Of a stretch of DNA of 64,000 nt, positions 36,181-48,910 are shown piece by piece. This stretch comes from Lepeophtheirus salmonis (Eukaryota; Arthropoda; Copepoda; Siphonostomatoida; Caligidae). The notes beneath the pieces are model-generated. The model worked only from the letters and a program-made list of their open reading frames with translations. It was not told where the DNA came from and did not search any database. The position numbers and the translations under genes were made by a program. Positions within the stretch are counted from its first letter, which is position 1; the number at the start of each line of letters is the position of its first letter. The DNA lies in NCBI RefSeq assembly GCF_016086655.4, contig NC_052136.2, positions 57,590,492-57,654,491 of the forward strand, in the 5' to 3' direction.

Positions 36181-36446
36181 CTTGTCTTCAAGAATGTTCG
36201 AAGAAAAACATTTTTTTATATTTAAATTTTTTCATAACAATTTAAACTCTAACTTGCCTTGTTACAAATTTAGATCAAAGTGAAGATCGCTTAATACATG
36301 CACCAACATCATCTTCTCTTATGCCTCTTTGTACCACTGGAAGAATTAGTAACCAACAAATAAAATTACTTTACCTCCAAATGAATTAATTAATATTTTG
36401 CGTACTACCACCTTTCATAAGATTTGTAGCAATATAGGCGAGATTC

Positions 36447-36995
36447 TCAAGTTTTCTTGGAAATACTGTGAATCTCTATCATACATTGGAGAAAAGAGGC
36501 ATTTTCTGCCATTTTTATGGGAAACTTTTGAATCAAATGTTTGTAGTTGAACAATTTTCTACACACATTCTGAATGATTTGTAAATATTTCCCTCTCCAT
36601 TCTGAAAAATGCACCAAAAACGATGTACAGGGGTTCAAGTCGGGAGGACAAAGTCCAAAATTATGCAGCCCATAAGATAGCGTTGTTCTACCTACAGAAA
36701 TCCTGCACATTCTTGGATGTGTGCTCCGGGATACCCTCTTGTGTAAACACATAGTTGTCCTGGGGAACGTGCTCTTCGAACTTTGCTAGATATGGTACCT
36801 GAGGACCTTGTAGTAGACGTCCGTGTTAAATTTGTCGTTGGTTATGAATATGTACAGAGGCAGCTTGATACCGTCTGACGACACAACGCCGAGAACCATG
36901 ACTTCAGATCCTGATTCAGCCAAAAATCGATCATTTGTCCTATTCAGAACATCGTTCACTATGATGACCTTTTTTTCAGAATAAATCTTGTGCAT
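36447..36995 (-). pseudogene. Tc1-like transposase catalytic part in the right arm
   Basis: Counterpart of the left-arm fragment at 33,287-33,835 on the opposite strand. It contains KVIIVNDVLNRTNDRFL, where one of the two adjacent Asp residues is changed to Asn, and GVVSSDGIKLPLYIF. The 128 bp deletion removes the LDALKAVITEMWNNL region, so this copy is shorter and more damaged than the left one. Confidence 0.75.
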
Positions 36996-38368
36996 GGAGA
37001 AAATTTCAAGGGTATTCTGTATAAATTTACCCGCACGTCATACTTTAATAATGCATATTGATAGTAAACTTCAGAGCATAGCATTCAACGACAATGGTTT
37101 TCAGAAATGAGGATCCAAGAATCCAATCCACCATCTCCTTACTTTTTGAGAAACCATAATAATGAAAATTTACAACGTGGTTATGTCATATAGTGATGTA
37201 AATCGTGTGTATTTTTTAGCTGACCCGTTTTTATAGAATTGGTAAGCTGAAGTATAATTTTTCCCTTCAGCTTCTGACATTATTATTTAACTCCTGTTTA
37301 ACAAACTGCCTTTTCTACTAAATTCAATTATATTGAAAACATGATTGAGCATTAGTGTGTGCTCATAAGGGTACGAGAGTAACATTGAGGATTTAGGGCA
37401 GAGTTATAATTGTAGGTCCTTGATGTTGAGGAGCGACATGGGAGTAATTATTGACAATGTCCTTATTAGTTATTCATTTCCTTCTCCCACTCCTCCTGTG
37501 TCACAGCTGATTGTAGTTGATCTCCTACAAACATTTTCAAATAGTCAGGGTTAGCGTGTCATTTTGACCAAAAGTCACTGGTTATTAAGCAAATTACTAT
37601 TAAATTCAACAGATAGGGTCTATATGCTTAATTAATGTTACGCGGAGACTTGTCATGCGAAGACATTTTCACTGGAACGGCGTGGAGTAATATGTAAACA
37701 AATAGAAAACTCAGAGTTCATACATAAATAGGTTTACACTTATTGGTAAATAAATCTTTATATAACACCTACATATACTTCACCCAACTCTTAAGTATAG
37801 ATAATTCTTAAATTTACGATCGATATAGATAGCCTCTAGGTTCTTCTATGATTACTAAGCAAACACAAGCAAAAGTTTTTCTTCTCAATGAATGAAAACT
37901 AAAGAAATTGTGTTTGAATAGAGTTGTTAAAATATGACCCTAAACGACAGCAAGACTTTCTGTAGTTGTAACCTGCATAATGTTTATTATTTTCAAGGCT
38001 GTTATGTGCTCATAAAAGACGGAGAATACACCAGGATGAGAGGGGTTTTCCTGTATTTTCTTCCTCGCTCTCTCATAGCTGCTTATCGCTATATTCTAAT
38101 AAAATTTAATGACAGCTAAGCTGCTCTCCTCCGAAAGATTCTATAAACTATTAAGGTTAACACTATAATTTTCAGGTTCATTCTAAAAAAGTCAAGGATG
38201 CTCATAGTCTTTACAACTATATAGTGGGCCAATTGTTTTTATTCACTCATCTTAATTATTTAAATTTTTAGAGGTGAAGAGTAATTTTGTACAATGTTTC
38301 GATGAGCAATGTTGTAGACACATAATAAGCTCTCGATTTCTAAGAAAAATAATGTTCTTATTGCCACC

Positions 38369-38510
38369 ATGTGCACACAGTACGAGAAGAAGATTGAAAT
38401 CGCAGCGCTACTCCGCGCGGGATTGTCCCAGAAGGCTATTTGGGAGTAGACTGAGGCCCTGAGGAAGATGATTTATAATTGTTTCCATGCAGTTGAAGGT
38501 CGGGGAGGAA
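38369..38510 (+). pseudogene. Tc1-like transposase N-terminal stub in the right arm
   Basis: The ATG at 38,369 opens the same MCTQYEKKIEIAALLRAGLS start as the left arm, with the same premature TAG after AIWE. Homology to the left arm stops at 38,510, before the second helix-turn-helix, so the right arm holds only the first 45 or so codons. Confidence 0.7.
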
Positions 38511-38514
38511 CTGA

Positions 38515-38660
38515 ACTTCTTGGTTAAATAAATAATTACGTTTGAATGGTTGTGAAAAGGTTGAATGTTTGGTCGTATATTTGCTAGATGCCCTGGGGGG
38601 TGAAAGGCTTGGAGGTAAAAGTAGGTAATTCATCGGGGGGGGTAAGATCTGTCTTAATAA
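38515..38660 (+). repeat. Dispersed repeat, copy 1
   Basis: Shares with 61,995-62,170, in the same orientation, 'taataattacgtttg', 'atatttgcta', 'cctggggggtgaa', 'cttggaggtaaaagtag' and 'aattgatca/aattcatcg'. No coding content and no terminal repeats seen. It begins directly at the outer boundary of the right inverted-repeat arm. Confidence 0.7.
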
Positions 38661-41600
38661 AATTTTCGGTCCTAAGACCGGTCCTTTTGGCTCTTTTATC
38701 GTAACTACAACAGCTGAAAGGATGGAATTACTAACTATGTCCTTGTAGCAGTTCAACATAACCTCTTTCAAGAGACGTCGATATATCTGAAGTTTAAAGT
38801 AGGAGGGGGGCTAGAACTTATTATAATATGCTCTAGCTATCATTTATTATTTTCTTCATTTTCATATTATTCAATCTCAAGGTTAATACAAATACTGAAT
38901 ACAAGGTTAGATCGGTTAGATTGTTATCGGCCTGGCTAGAGTTTTCAATTTGATGTATCGCACTTAAGAGAACTATAGATTGCTTAAAGACGCTGTCATC
39001 GCAGCATTTCATGTCAGCTATTGTCGGGGCAGTAAATCAATCGGTGGTCATACGTGATTCTTTTCAGCAGGGCTCTTTTGGGCGCCCTTTTTACAGAATA
39101 GCTTCTTTTCAGCGTGCTTTTTTCCCCCATAGGTCTTTTCAGTGCCATCAAAATTTTCTATATTTATGTAGACTTTCATGCATAAATGAATACATTAATA
39201 CAATATTGATAATCTAAACTATTGTTATATCTATTTTATGTTACTTAATTTCTAAAATCTAGTCAAAATATTCCATATTTTGTTACAATTTTAGCTAGAA
39301 AATGTCAATATAATCCGTTTGAATTTATCTAAATCGCTATTGTATTCCTAACATTGAAAGAAAAATAAAGAAACGAAGTTAGATGTAAGATGGATCTTTC
39401 CTTCGAAACATTCGGCTATACTGGACCTCCATTCCCCTATCGTTTCCTCTCCTAAGAATTAATAATATTCTTTTTGGATATCCTAGTCATATGTCTTCTG
39501 ATCCTTGCTTCAACTTCATGTTTTGTTCATGGAATCTCGTTTCTTTTAATTGAGAGATCGATCATTGTGCAGATCTCCCTTCACATCAAGATATTTGATA
39601 GTCACTTTTGATCTTGTGAATCATCGCCTCTATACTCAAGAATGCATCAATTCCTCCAGATCTTGTAAATAATCATCGTATACTTCTATAAGAACTAAGG
39701 AGTTTCATAAAAAGACAGAATAATCGACTGAAAGACCTAGTGAGGAATAGATAGATCTATCATCCTCTATCCACACCTCCTTCAATGTAATTATTGAGTC
39801 AATTCCTCCTTAAGTCAACTCTGATTCGTCTCCCACTCTAAGAAAATATTCATTGATGAGAGTCCTTCAGTGTCCGATCTATCACATTGATATAATTTAA
39901 TATATATGATAGAGTTTGTGATGTGCGATCTATATGGATATAACCTGAACAATTCAAGATCACCCTTCATTTATTTATTACTTTTGAGTCTATTTTGTCG
40001 TTAGAAAACAAGTGAAAGATAATTCCATACTCTTAAAGATAATATAAATATCTTTTCTCGAACCTTTTTGTAAGGAACGTATATTCCATTCTGTTATGTT
40101 ATAACATATAAATTGTTATTGAGACTTTTAAGTGATTTTGTATTTAAAAAAATATAAGTGACCTCTTCACTTAAACATAATTCAATTGGAATATCTGAAT
40201 GGCCTTGCAATTCCCAAACATATAGAGTCGAGAATCCTTTTCTAAGCAGCTTCTAACCATATTGGAATATTACTCTTGAAAAGATCTTGGGTCTCCACAC
40301 CAATAAATTTATTATAGATAATAACTAAAATGTTTAAAATGTAACAAGACAATAATACGATTTGGTTGGACAAATAAAATAAAATAAAAAGATATTGCTC
40401 AAAATGTAATTCCCTGTTTATGTGTTACCTGTTATTTTATTCTTGTATCTCATTAATTCCTTTAATTTTATTTCGACAGACAAATGCTATTTCATTATTG
40501 TGATTATAGTAATACGAGTTATTAAAACTTTTATTGTTATCAGTTGTAGGACTACTAATTGTCTGTGTTACAAACTGTACCAGCAATATGAATATAGGGA
40601 TGCTTTAGAAAGTTTTATTACCAGAGTATCATTTAAATATTTGAAAAAATATATATCCCTAAAAAAATAATAATCAAAATTACAAAACTTACTTAAGACA
40701 TCATATTCAGTTATTTAACTATGAAGATCATTATATTCAGCTCTATATTTATTATATTCAGGATAAATGAAAAATTAAGATCTTATTATTAATTAATGTT
40801 TCCCATGATCATTTCATATTTATTACATCATATCTGATTATTCTTAATATATTACTTATTTCTCCACTGTTTTGATGACTTTTTTTATGACAAAAATATA
40901 CCTAGTATTTATAAAATGATGTTTATTCCTTACTAAAGAAATATATTGAATATATTTATAAATGACTTGGATGCGGTCGATCAAAGTTACATTGTAACTA
41001 AAAGTAGACTACTATATTAATATAAGTTTTTGCAGAATAATAACTTTATACACAATTTGGTACGTCCAATGTATTTACCTAGGATAGATGAAGATAAAGA
41101 ATATTAATGTTATCACATCCCCAGGTATCCTTTTAAAAAAAAAATGTATCACAGGTGCAAAAGGAAATATCTGATACTTGGCAGACTTTCTCTTAGTATA
41201 TATATTTAAAGAGTGTTGTTCCATCAATTAAATATTTTAGTTCAGCTCAAAATAGATAATCTTAATAAATTATGTATGAAATATATCCTAATTAAAAAAA
41301 TGAAATGCTTGAAGTTGTATATGATAGCCAGAGGCAATGCAACAACTATTTAAAGTATGAATTGAAGACAAGAATCCATGTAATGATGTCTTAAGCTCGA
41401 TTAGTATGGAATATACATAAATGAAGGGAGGTTAATATTTTATTGTAAGCAAAAATTTGTAGAGTAAAAACCTATTTTTCATTTAATCAGTCTTATATTC
41501 TAAGTCTGGGATCAACGCATTTGCACTTTGAAGGGTTCATTTACAGGTAATCCGGACTTGGCGGTGCATCCAAATAAATTGCAAAGGTCGAGTGAAGTCC

Positions 41601-43735
41601 ACAGAGTGGCAATGTGCCCATTTCGATTTAATTGAGCCATTGTTATGTCCCATCAAAAATATAAATTAGAATATGTACACTTATTATTACTTATCAAAAT
41701 TTAATTTAGATATATGTAATAAAAAATAATACTATTTGTATAATATAATCAATTTTTTCGTTTATTGTAATTTAATAATATAGGTCTTTTTCGACTCTAA
41801 CTAATAAATGTAATTCTTAATCTATTCAATTCCACAGCTTATATAAAATCCAAGTCTTTTCGTTGGCAATTCTTGAAATAGTTAAATTTTATACAAAAAA
41901 AGATTAATAAGTATATATCGGCAAATTTAAGTTGAATTTACGGCTTTGTTGTATTATTTTCTGAGAACAAGCTTAATCTCCATGATTCATAAATGAATTC
42001 AAAAAGTTCCTAAATATCCATTTTTCGAACATATTGCATCAAGCACCAAATCCTAGAAGAGTCAAAATTTTAAAAAAAATCTAAGAGATTTACCACATTC
42101 AAACGAGGAAGCTCGATATAGAAACCATAAATATATAATATTGTATATTTTAGAATTCTTAGTTATTGGTTACAACTTCTATTAATTATTTTTTTAAATT
42201 TTATTTTCTACGTATTTTTTATTATACAAAAATAAATACCACCTATGTATGTATTATTAAATTCTCAAATAACCGTATTTATTAGATGGTATTAACTAAA
42301 GCGTTTCGTCATACTTAATAATGTGATTTTAGGGGCCTATGGATAATGAGGGCACTCAACATAGTTCAAATTTCCCCTTTCCTCTTATCAAAATGGCAAG
42401 TATAAATATAAAGACTGGAAAATGCGAAATAGCTAATTGTTATAATAATTCATCAATCTCAATTTTCACTCTTAGAAAGGAGTATAATCTCTTAAAGGAA
42501 TCTCCACGATTTGTGATTAAATTTGACTTGAATCGTATGAAGCCTATAACAACATTATGAAGAACATTTTCATAATTGATTTTTTCTTATAACTTCCTAA
42601 TATTCTCGTTTGGTCTCGTAAATACATATTTTAATAAAAAATGTTTAGACAAATAAACCTGTAATCAATGAAGTATCATTTATTCTACAAAATATTAAAT
42701 AATAATAAAATTAAGTCTTTCAACCTATTATTGATATTTTTCAAAGTATTGATTCTTAAGATATGGCAATTATCAAATATAACTGCTATCTTCATTTCAG
42801 GATGTCTCTTTTAGCTCTATTTTTTCCCCACCCCAAGGATTCCGTAGTACTAGGTAGGTCATATATATGAGTAAATGCTATATTTACATATTTACATTTA
42901 CCCTTTTTTCAATCATGTCATGAGAATTCATTTTTTTTAGTTCTGTCTTCTACATAAGTTCTTGGCATTAAGATTCGTCGATGGGACTCCACTTTTTTTA
43001 AGTGCATTGGAAAGTGAAAATGGGGGGGGCACTGCTCCATCAACAACCAACAAGAGTGCACTTAACTTTGTGCTTCATGTTGTCAGAGTCCTTGAAATTT
43101 GGTTTGTTTCCAATCTTGGCGACGGCTTTAGAAGCGCTGGATTTTTAGGACATCTGAAAATAGATGGTTATAATATATATAGAATATTAAATTAAGTAAC
43201 AACTAACAAGGATGGCAAAACATATTATTGCTTTATAAAGTCATGAAAATACTTATGGAAAAAAGCTTATTTTCACATAATTGTGGTTAAGTTCACATTT
43301 CTTCTACAATTTACAAGAAAGATCGTGCTCTAGGGATTTAGTAAAAGCCGGTGTTCTTGAAGTACAATTGAATTCAATACAAGCAGGTATTGAACTCTAC
43401 GAATAAAAAAATAAGAATGCATCAAGTTTCAATGATACCTACCACGATAAACATACCTAATACCAAACTCTTTTTGTAAAAATTAGAAGGTTATTTTATT
43501 ATTAATTATTAATTTATTAAGATTTTAAGAATATTATTCGTAACAGAAAGGCTTATGTTGACTTGTGCCGAAACAAGTACATAAACTCTTTTTTTTTTTT
43601 AAAGAAGAAGGACCAAATGTAGTTCTTTTAAAGGCGCTAGAGGGTGTTTGATGAAACAGCTGTTTCAAAATAATAACAAATATCTTGTATTATTCATAAA
43701 TCATTTATTAAATGGAGTGAGTTCTAGAACTCATT
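38661..43735. other. AT-rich non-coding stretch
   Basis: No supportable gene. Short plus-strand frames at 39,011-39,217, 40,422-40,670, 42,339-42,560 and 42,962-43,195 have no recognisable domain, splice-linked partner or coding-like composition. The sequence at 38,895-38,965 is a diverged relative of about 4,000-4,060. The 39,420-39,950 stretch is less AT-rich but gives only short frames. Confidence 0.5.
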
Positions 43736-43739
43736 ATGA

Positions 43740-44640
43740 ATTATGAGTCATTGTAGACGAAATCTTGGTTCGTTGTTATGTATTTAATATTTCCTTACAT
43801 GTTTTTATCTTCTTGTATATTCGCCTATGTATTATAAGTACTGTGTTTTACGTATTATAAATAGTCTCGTCTTTTGTTAATATATTAGAGTATAGTTAGA
43901 ATACACATGATCCTATTAACAGTGTTACATTATTCCTCCACGTGAATTCTTCTTCTCATTTCTCTCGGTCATCCTGGATCTCTCCTATTCTAAATAAGCT
44001 TGTGTCTCTCCCTCGTCAAGACGCAACATTCGTGAATCGTGGATTTTGTATTTGTTTGAACACTAGAACAATGCGGAGTCAAGCTGCTGCCAGATTTCCC
44101 CATTATCTCTTCATCGAGGAGTATGTCTGTTCCTGATTCAGAAGCAAGCACGTCTCCAGTTTGTTTGGGAGGAGGGGACCCCTCTGATGTTCCTCAGAGC
44201 TTCTCGAACTCTAATGTCTCCAACAATGAAACCTTCTTTCCTTCAGAGCAGCGGAGCCTCCGAAAGAAGCTCGCCAAGTAGAGCTCCCTCCCTCAAAGGC
44301 AAAGGCCCCATGACTCGGAGCATGGACTACGAACACGGGCCATTAATCATCCCCTGCTGGTCTACTCCACATTTACCCGAAGTAGCCTTCACACCCAGAG
44401 CGAGCTTTGCCTTCATCCCCTTCTGGATTGGATGGACTCCTTCTTGATGTCGGAGTTTCGGGGCACTTTTCATCAGCATCGACTGACGGAAGCATCAGTC
44501 CATCACGAATGAGAAACTCTGGGTTCATCGAATGAGACAGATGCTCAACATTGAAGCGTTCCTCAAAAACACGCATCCTCGACCAGCATAACAGCAGTGC
44601 CACCCAGCATCACCATCTAAGAAAGTGAATAGTCAATTTT
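43740..44640 (+). other. Possible LTR-retroelement end fragment (weak)
   Basis: A stretch with 'tataaatag' (43,857-43,865), followed by a more GC-rich region with two frames (43,942-44,136 and 44,187-44,447) rich in Ser/Pro and lacking a known domain. This could be an LTR with leader and gag remnant. I see no second LTR, primer-binding site or pol sequence, so the call is only a possibility. Confidence 0.25.
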
Positions 44641-45194
44641 GAAGGTCAATCAAAGGAGGGGCAATCCCAGCTCTCTCTTTCGATCCCTCCCCTCACACAT
44701 GCACACACAGAATAACCTCCATGTGAAGTATGGACTCAGTAAAGTCTGTCCTACTACTTTTCTAGAGATGGGTTTGGATATTACTCGTACCATTAACTTC
44801 AATGAAGAGATATGCCGTAAAATACCCGGTGAAGGAGGGTACCCGCGAGTATTAGCCTCTGGACATCTTCGAATCATCGTTAAAGGCATTTCATCGAAAC
44901 CACATTGTCATAAATATCTTTCCAAATAACTCTTCTTCTAAATTATAATAAACAATAATCCTTCGTACTAATTAACATACTTGAGAAAATTTCTTTTTAT
45001 TTTCATATTATTTATAAAAAAATATAACAATACATAATAACAATTATAAAATATAGATATAATAAATATTTACATATATGGTTTATTACATACACTTAAT
45101 AGAGAAAAATTTGAAATACGATACCAAACAGAATTGATATACTATAATAATTTTATTTCTTATGAAGTTGTCCTTTATTTTTAATTTCTTGTTG
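44641..45194. other. Unassigned and AT-rich sequence
   Basis: Frames on both strands at 44,639-44,929 have no recognised domain. From 44,930 the sequence is AT-rich, without features, up to the 3' end of the P-like element. Confidence 0.4.
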
Positions 45195-47348
45195 TTACTT
45201 TAAAGATTTTGCAAAAATGACTAATCGTAATCTTATAAATCTATTCATGAGCTTATCTTTTAAGGATTTTGGAATAATGTCGAAGTCTTTAGTAATTAAA
45301 TCACATGCATGTTTAACTTTGATGGATAAATGTTTCTTTTGTGATTTATATAATGACACGTCCATGTTTCTAATTGCATTTTCAATAGGCATAATAATGT
45401 TTTTAAAAATTTGCGTTGGAACAATGAACAAGACTATTTCCGTTGTAATCTGATACATTAATTAAATGTGTTATGCTATCATAGTATGTATCATTGAAGG
45501 CACTTTTTAGTACGTAAATACACGAATCACATGAAGGCTCGTATTTTTCAATTTTAAAAATTAAATAACCTGATAAATAGTACAATATATTAATCTCAGT
45601 AATAGTTAATAGAGATGTATTGAAAAAGTTTTATCCAAATAGTGGAATGAAGTAATCCTCCCCTAAAATTTGACTTTTATCATATGACTTTCGCACATCC
45701 AAAACCTCCGCCAAAAATGTTGAATCGTCATAATTATAATTGCTGGAATTCACATCCTTCATAACTTGGCTTAAGCATATTAAGCGTAAAATGTATTTGA
45801 GTTCCTTAGCAGTAGGCGTGGGGTTGGTCGCTCTGACCATACTGAAAAGGTTTTCAATACAGTCCGAGGAAAAATGTGCAGTTAAAAAATAGTTTAATTT
45901 TTTTGCAAATCTAATCTTGATAATGATGTGAGGATGGAGCCAGTTTGTATAGGTTTCCAAGAGGCAGTATTATTTATTTTAGAAAATATTTCAATTTTTT
46001 TAATTATATTAATAAAATCATAAAAAATGCAATTGACTCTTCATACATTTCCTCTGATAAAATGATATCATTTGTATACAAAATATTGTACCAATTTTTT
46101 ATTAAATGTGATGGGTCGGCTATAAAGTGGATTTTATCGCTTGTATTAGCAGGATTGCCGATTTTATTTTTATAATGAGACTTCATTCCACAATTTATAC
46201 CAAATCATTTCCACATCGTAAGTTTTGTGACCCCATATCGGTCGAAATACTTATTACATCGATTCCTACCTCACGAGATTTTTTAATAGTATCAATAACA
46301 ATCGGGCCATAATCTTTACGTTCGTATGCATTAGGGGTAAAAAAGTAAGCAACTACTTGTTTCCACCTCACAGTGGAAACACCAGATAACATAAACACTA
46401 AAGCTTTAGTTGCATTTCCTTTAGAATTAGGAAATGAGGATTCACCCATAATACTGCCATAATCTATCGAAACCTTAACGGAACATTCATCGAAAGTTAA
46501 TGAAGCTTTTCCATCTATTTCAGACATCGTTCTTATTTTAATTTTTAGGATATCAAAGACTTCAGTTAAAATTCCATCATTAAACATGATAAATTCAGTT
46601 CTTCTTTGCAAGGTTCTGATAGAAGGCAAGGGCAAATACTCTCTTACTAAACCGTAGCCAGATTTTCCACACGCCATCCTTAACTTTAAAGCATCTTTTA
46701 TAGATTCATTGCTAAAAATTCTGCTTTTTCTATTGTTGACTCTCAAATTTTTATGAAAATCCTTATTTCCAATTTTTAGTTTTAAAATATTTACATTTTC
46801 GAAAGAAGTGATTTTTTTTCCAAAAGTTTTATAGTACTTTTTAATGAGTCTATAATACGTTCCTGGCATTTAATCTTATTAAAATATAAATGACAATCAT
46901 GGCACAAGCTTTTAACAGAGATTTCTCCCATACTTTCCAAATGAAAAAAAGAAGATTGCGATATTTTTGAAACGTTATAACTTTCTTTTAAACTCGAAGG
47001 TGTTGTCGAATCTATTATGAATGGCGTATCTTGACGAATCTTACAGTAACTATGGTCCAACTGCAACCGAGCCTTGACAGTAGGAATTGCATCAAGTCTC
47101 AAGTACTTCTTATTTGTAGATACTTTAGTAAAAAAACTATGGGATTCAAAATGATTCTCACAGACTAACGAATTGATTTTAGGTTTCCAATCAAGTCGAT
47201 ACTTAAGATTGCTAATCCATTTGTTTCTTCTTTCTAATTCCTTTGGATTTTTTGGAGGGGGAAATCTGAAGAATTGAATCCGTCCTTGAAGCTTTTGATT
47301 CTTGCTATCGGATCTATTGCTACATCCCATTACAGAGCATCCACCCAT
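45195..47348 (-). pseudogene. P-element-like (THAP9-type) transposase, copy 2, nearly full length but frameshifted
   Basis: The frame from 47,348 gives a THAP zinc finger: CSVMGCSNRSD, NKWISNLKYRLDW, VCENHF and LDAIPTV, that is C-x4-C...W...C-x2-H with the terminal AVPTIF-like motif. After a shift in an A8 run (about 46,810-46,817) the frame 46,869-46,195 covers TFDECSVKVSIDYGSIMG (first catalytic Asp region) and ISISTDMGSQN (second Asp). A one-base shift near 46,195 leads to IHFIADPSHLIKNWYN (the HllKN block), then DCIENLFSMVRATNPTPTAK (45,960-45,631, catalytic Glu region). The C-terminal domain follows: YLSGYLIFKIEKYEPSCDSC, and from 45,458 a last segment. About five frameshifts or stops, no large deletion. 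Terminal repeats not identified. Confidence 0.85.
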
Positions 47349-48580
47349 GGATTATTGATGTATTTCTCGTATTTATGACGATAAAATGAAGACTATATTT
47401 GTTTATACGATAGATGTATAACTTGTGGTAACTTTTGGTAATGATGTAGAAAAGAAGAGTTTACTTACTATAAGTTGTAATAATTTAATTTAAACTAAAT
47501 AATGCAAACAAATAAGCGAATAAGACAACGTAGATTGAGGTTGGGAATATAACTTTGTACTGAATACTAGTGACTAGATATAATATATCCACTTACTAGA
47601 ATTCAGTACACTTATTATGTGTTTATTCTAATTCATCCTTCATCAACTCCTCTTTACCTATTTGAATGAAATGTTAAATGGAAAAGCGACATCTAACTTT
47701 TAAAAATTAAACTATTTTATGTCCAACAACTTTTTTGTTTACATTTGCTTTGTTGTGCTACTTTACTTTAACGCTTTAATGTTGACATAATAATTAATAA
47801 CTGAATGTTTTCATCCTTATGTTCCTTTAGTGTTCATTAGCTGAACGCTTCAATAAATTGTCTTCGTCCTTCTAGAGAGTAAGCACTCAATACTTTATAT
47901 CTCTATGACTGGAGCCCACAAAGTTGAACTGAGGCCGCGATATATTGTTTATCGGTCTCGCTTGCTGTGCTTATTTTTGTTTGTTGTATTTTTTGGTATA
48001 TTTATAAGCTTTTAATATTCCATCTGCATAATTTTATATCAAGAATCACGTCGTGATACTTTTATTGTTTCCTGCAACATTTCCTCCAAAAAGAAGCATT
48101 AAAAAAAAACAGGTTCGCTACTAAGCTTCTTGGGGCCCTATAATATGATATCTATAACATTTCTTAAGCCAGGCTTTCCCAAACTTAACTATTACTATGA
48201 CAATAAACTAATACATTTTTAGCTCAGGCCCCCTTTAAAAGAAACATTTGTACTACGTATGTGTAGACTGAAAGCAATTCTGAATTCACCATCTTCCTAC
48301 ACCCTCCCCTCACGGCCCCACTTTGAAAACCATTGTCTTATGCAACCTTAATTACCGGCGCCCCTGTTTGAACTTAAGGGACTCCGGACTCTGCGTATAA
48401 GGTAGCAACGGCTTTGTTTGTATCTAATATCATTTCCTGGTCCTGAATGTTCTAGCGACGCCCCATGTTAATTGAGCCTGTATAAAAAGAACCGAGACAA
48501 ATAGAACCCTTGAACCGGGCAAAAATTTGTTTATGTCAAAATTTAAAACTAAAGCGATCTACTATTATAAACTATAATCA
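47349..48580. other. Non-coding stretch containing a 16 bp inverted repeat
   Basis: Arms at 47,556-47,571 (TGTACTGAATACTAGT) and 47,595-47,610 are inverted copies with one mismatch, separated by 23 bp. They lie about 200 bp upstream of the P-like transposase start. Elsewhere there is no gene. A segment at 48,340-48,400 ('ggcgcccctg') resembles other hAT-like ends in the window. Confidence 0.5.
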
Positions 48581-48589
48581 TATAATAGG

Positions 48590-48870
48590 TAAATTTCTAT
48601 TGTAAAACCTCCACTTTTTTTTTTAATGCAAATATAATCAAACCTGCACTCTCTTTTGACACTCTTGAAAATGCAACATATAATTGACCAAGTCAAAATA
48701 CTGATTTTGGTAGATATAAAGCAATTTATTCAAATGTTTGATCTTGTGGTTTATTTATTTTCATTGCCATTGCTAACTTAATTGGGAACTGTTTTGTTAT
48801 AAGTGAAAAAGGAAACTCGTCACCAATAGAAGTAAGGGTGATTCCTGTAATAAATTCAACTATTGATTAT
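48590..48870 (-). pseudogene. Helitron/PIF1-type helicase C-terminal remnant
   Basis: On the minus strand the reading VEFITGITLTSIGDEFPFSL and then KQFPIKLAMAMKINKPQDQT matches the PIF1 segment 'rrqfPirlafAmTinKsQGqT'. It is followed, past a stop, by ALYLPKSVF and GQLYVAFSRVSKESAGLI ('..hGQLYVAlSRv'). These are helicase motifs V-VI region blocks of the PIF1 helicase carried by Helitrons. Trp, Gly and Ser substitutions and two stops show that it is dead. No Rep domain was found. Confidence 0.8.
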
Positions 48871-48910
48871 TATAATCCTCTTCCTCCGATTTTAATATAC
48901 ATTCTCTCTT

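Larger units (their letters stand above)
34196..36207. other. Spacer between the inverted arms
   Basis: About 2.0 kb of unique sequence between the two arms. It contains a Tc1-like C-terminal remnant (34,514-34,826), AT-rich sequence (34,830-35,940) and a gypsy integrase remnant (35,945-36,180) that ends within about 30 bp of the right arm. No host gene is visible. Confidence 0.7.
36208..38510. repeat. Large inverted repeat, right arm (2.3 kb)
   Basis: Reverse complement of 31,764-34,195 with few substitutions. It lacks about 128 bp present at 33,677-33,804 of the left arm, has a short extra segment near 36,550, and lacks a 10 bp duplication seen at 31,791-31,800. The inner edge lies next to the gypsy integrase remnant. 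The outer edge passes directly into another dispersed repeat (38,515-38,660). Confidence 0.9.

Noticed and set aside
40422..40670. 82-codon plus frame with hydrophobic, Cys-containing sequence
   Set aside because: Low-complexity Ile/Phe-rich translation of AT-rich DNA; no signal or homology that I can support.
42339..42560. 73-codon plus frame as a small gene
   Set aside because: No recognised domain, no partner exons, composition no different from chance frames in AT-rich sequence.
44187..44929. Ser/Pro-rich frames as a gag gene
   Set aside because: No zinc knuckle, protease or RT follows; kept only as a weak possible LTR-element fragment.
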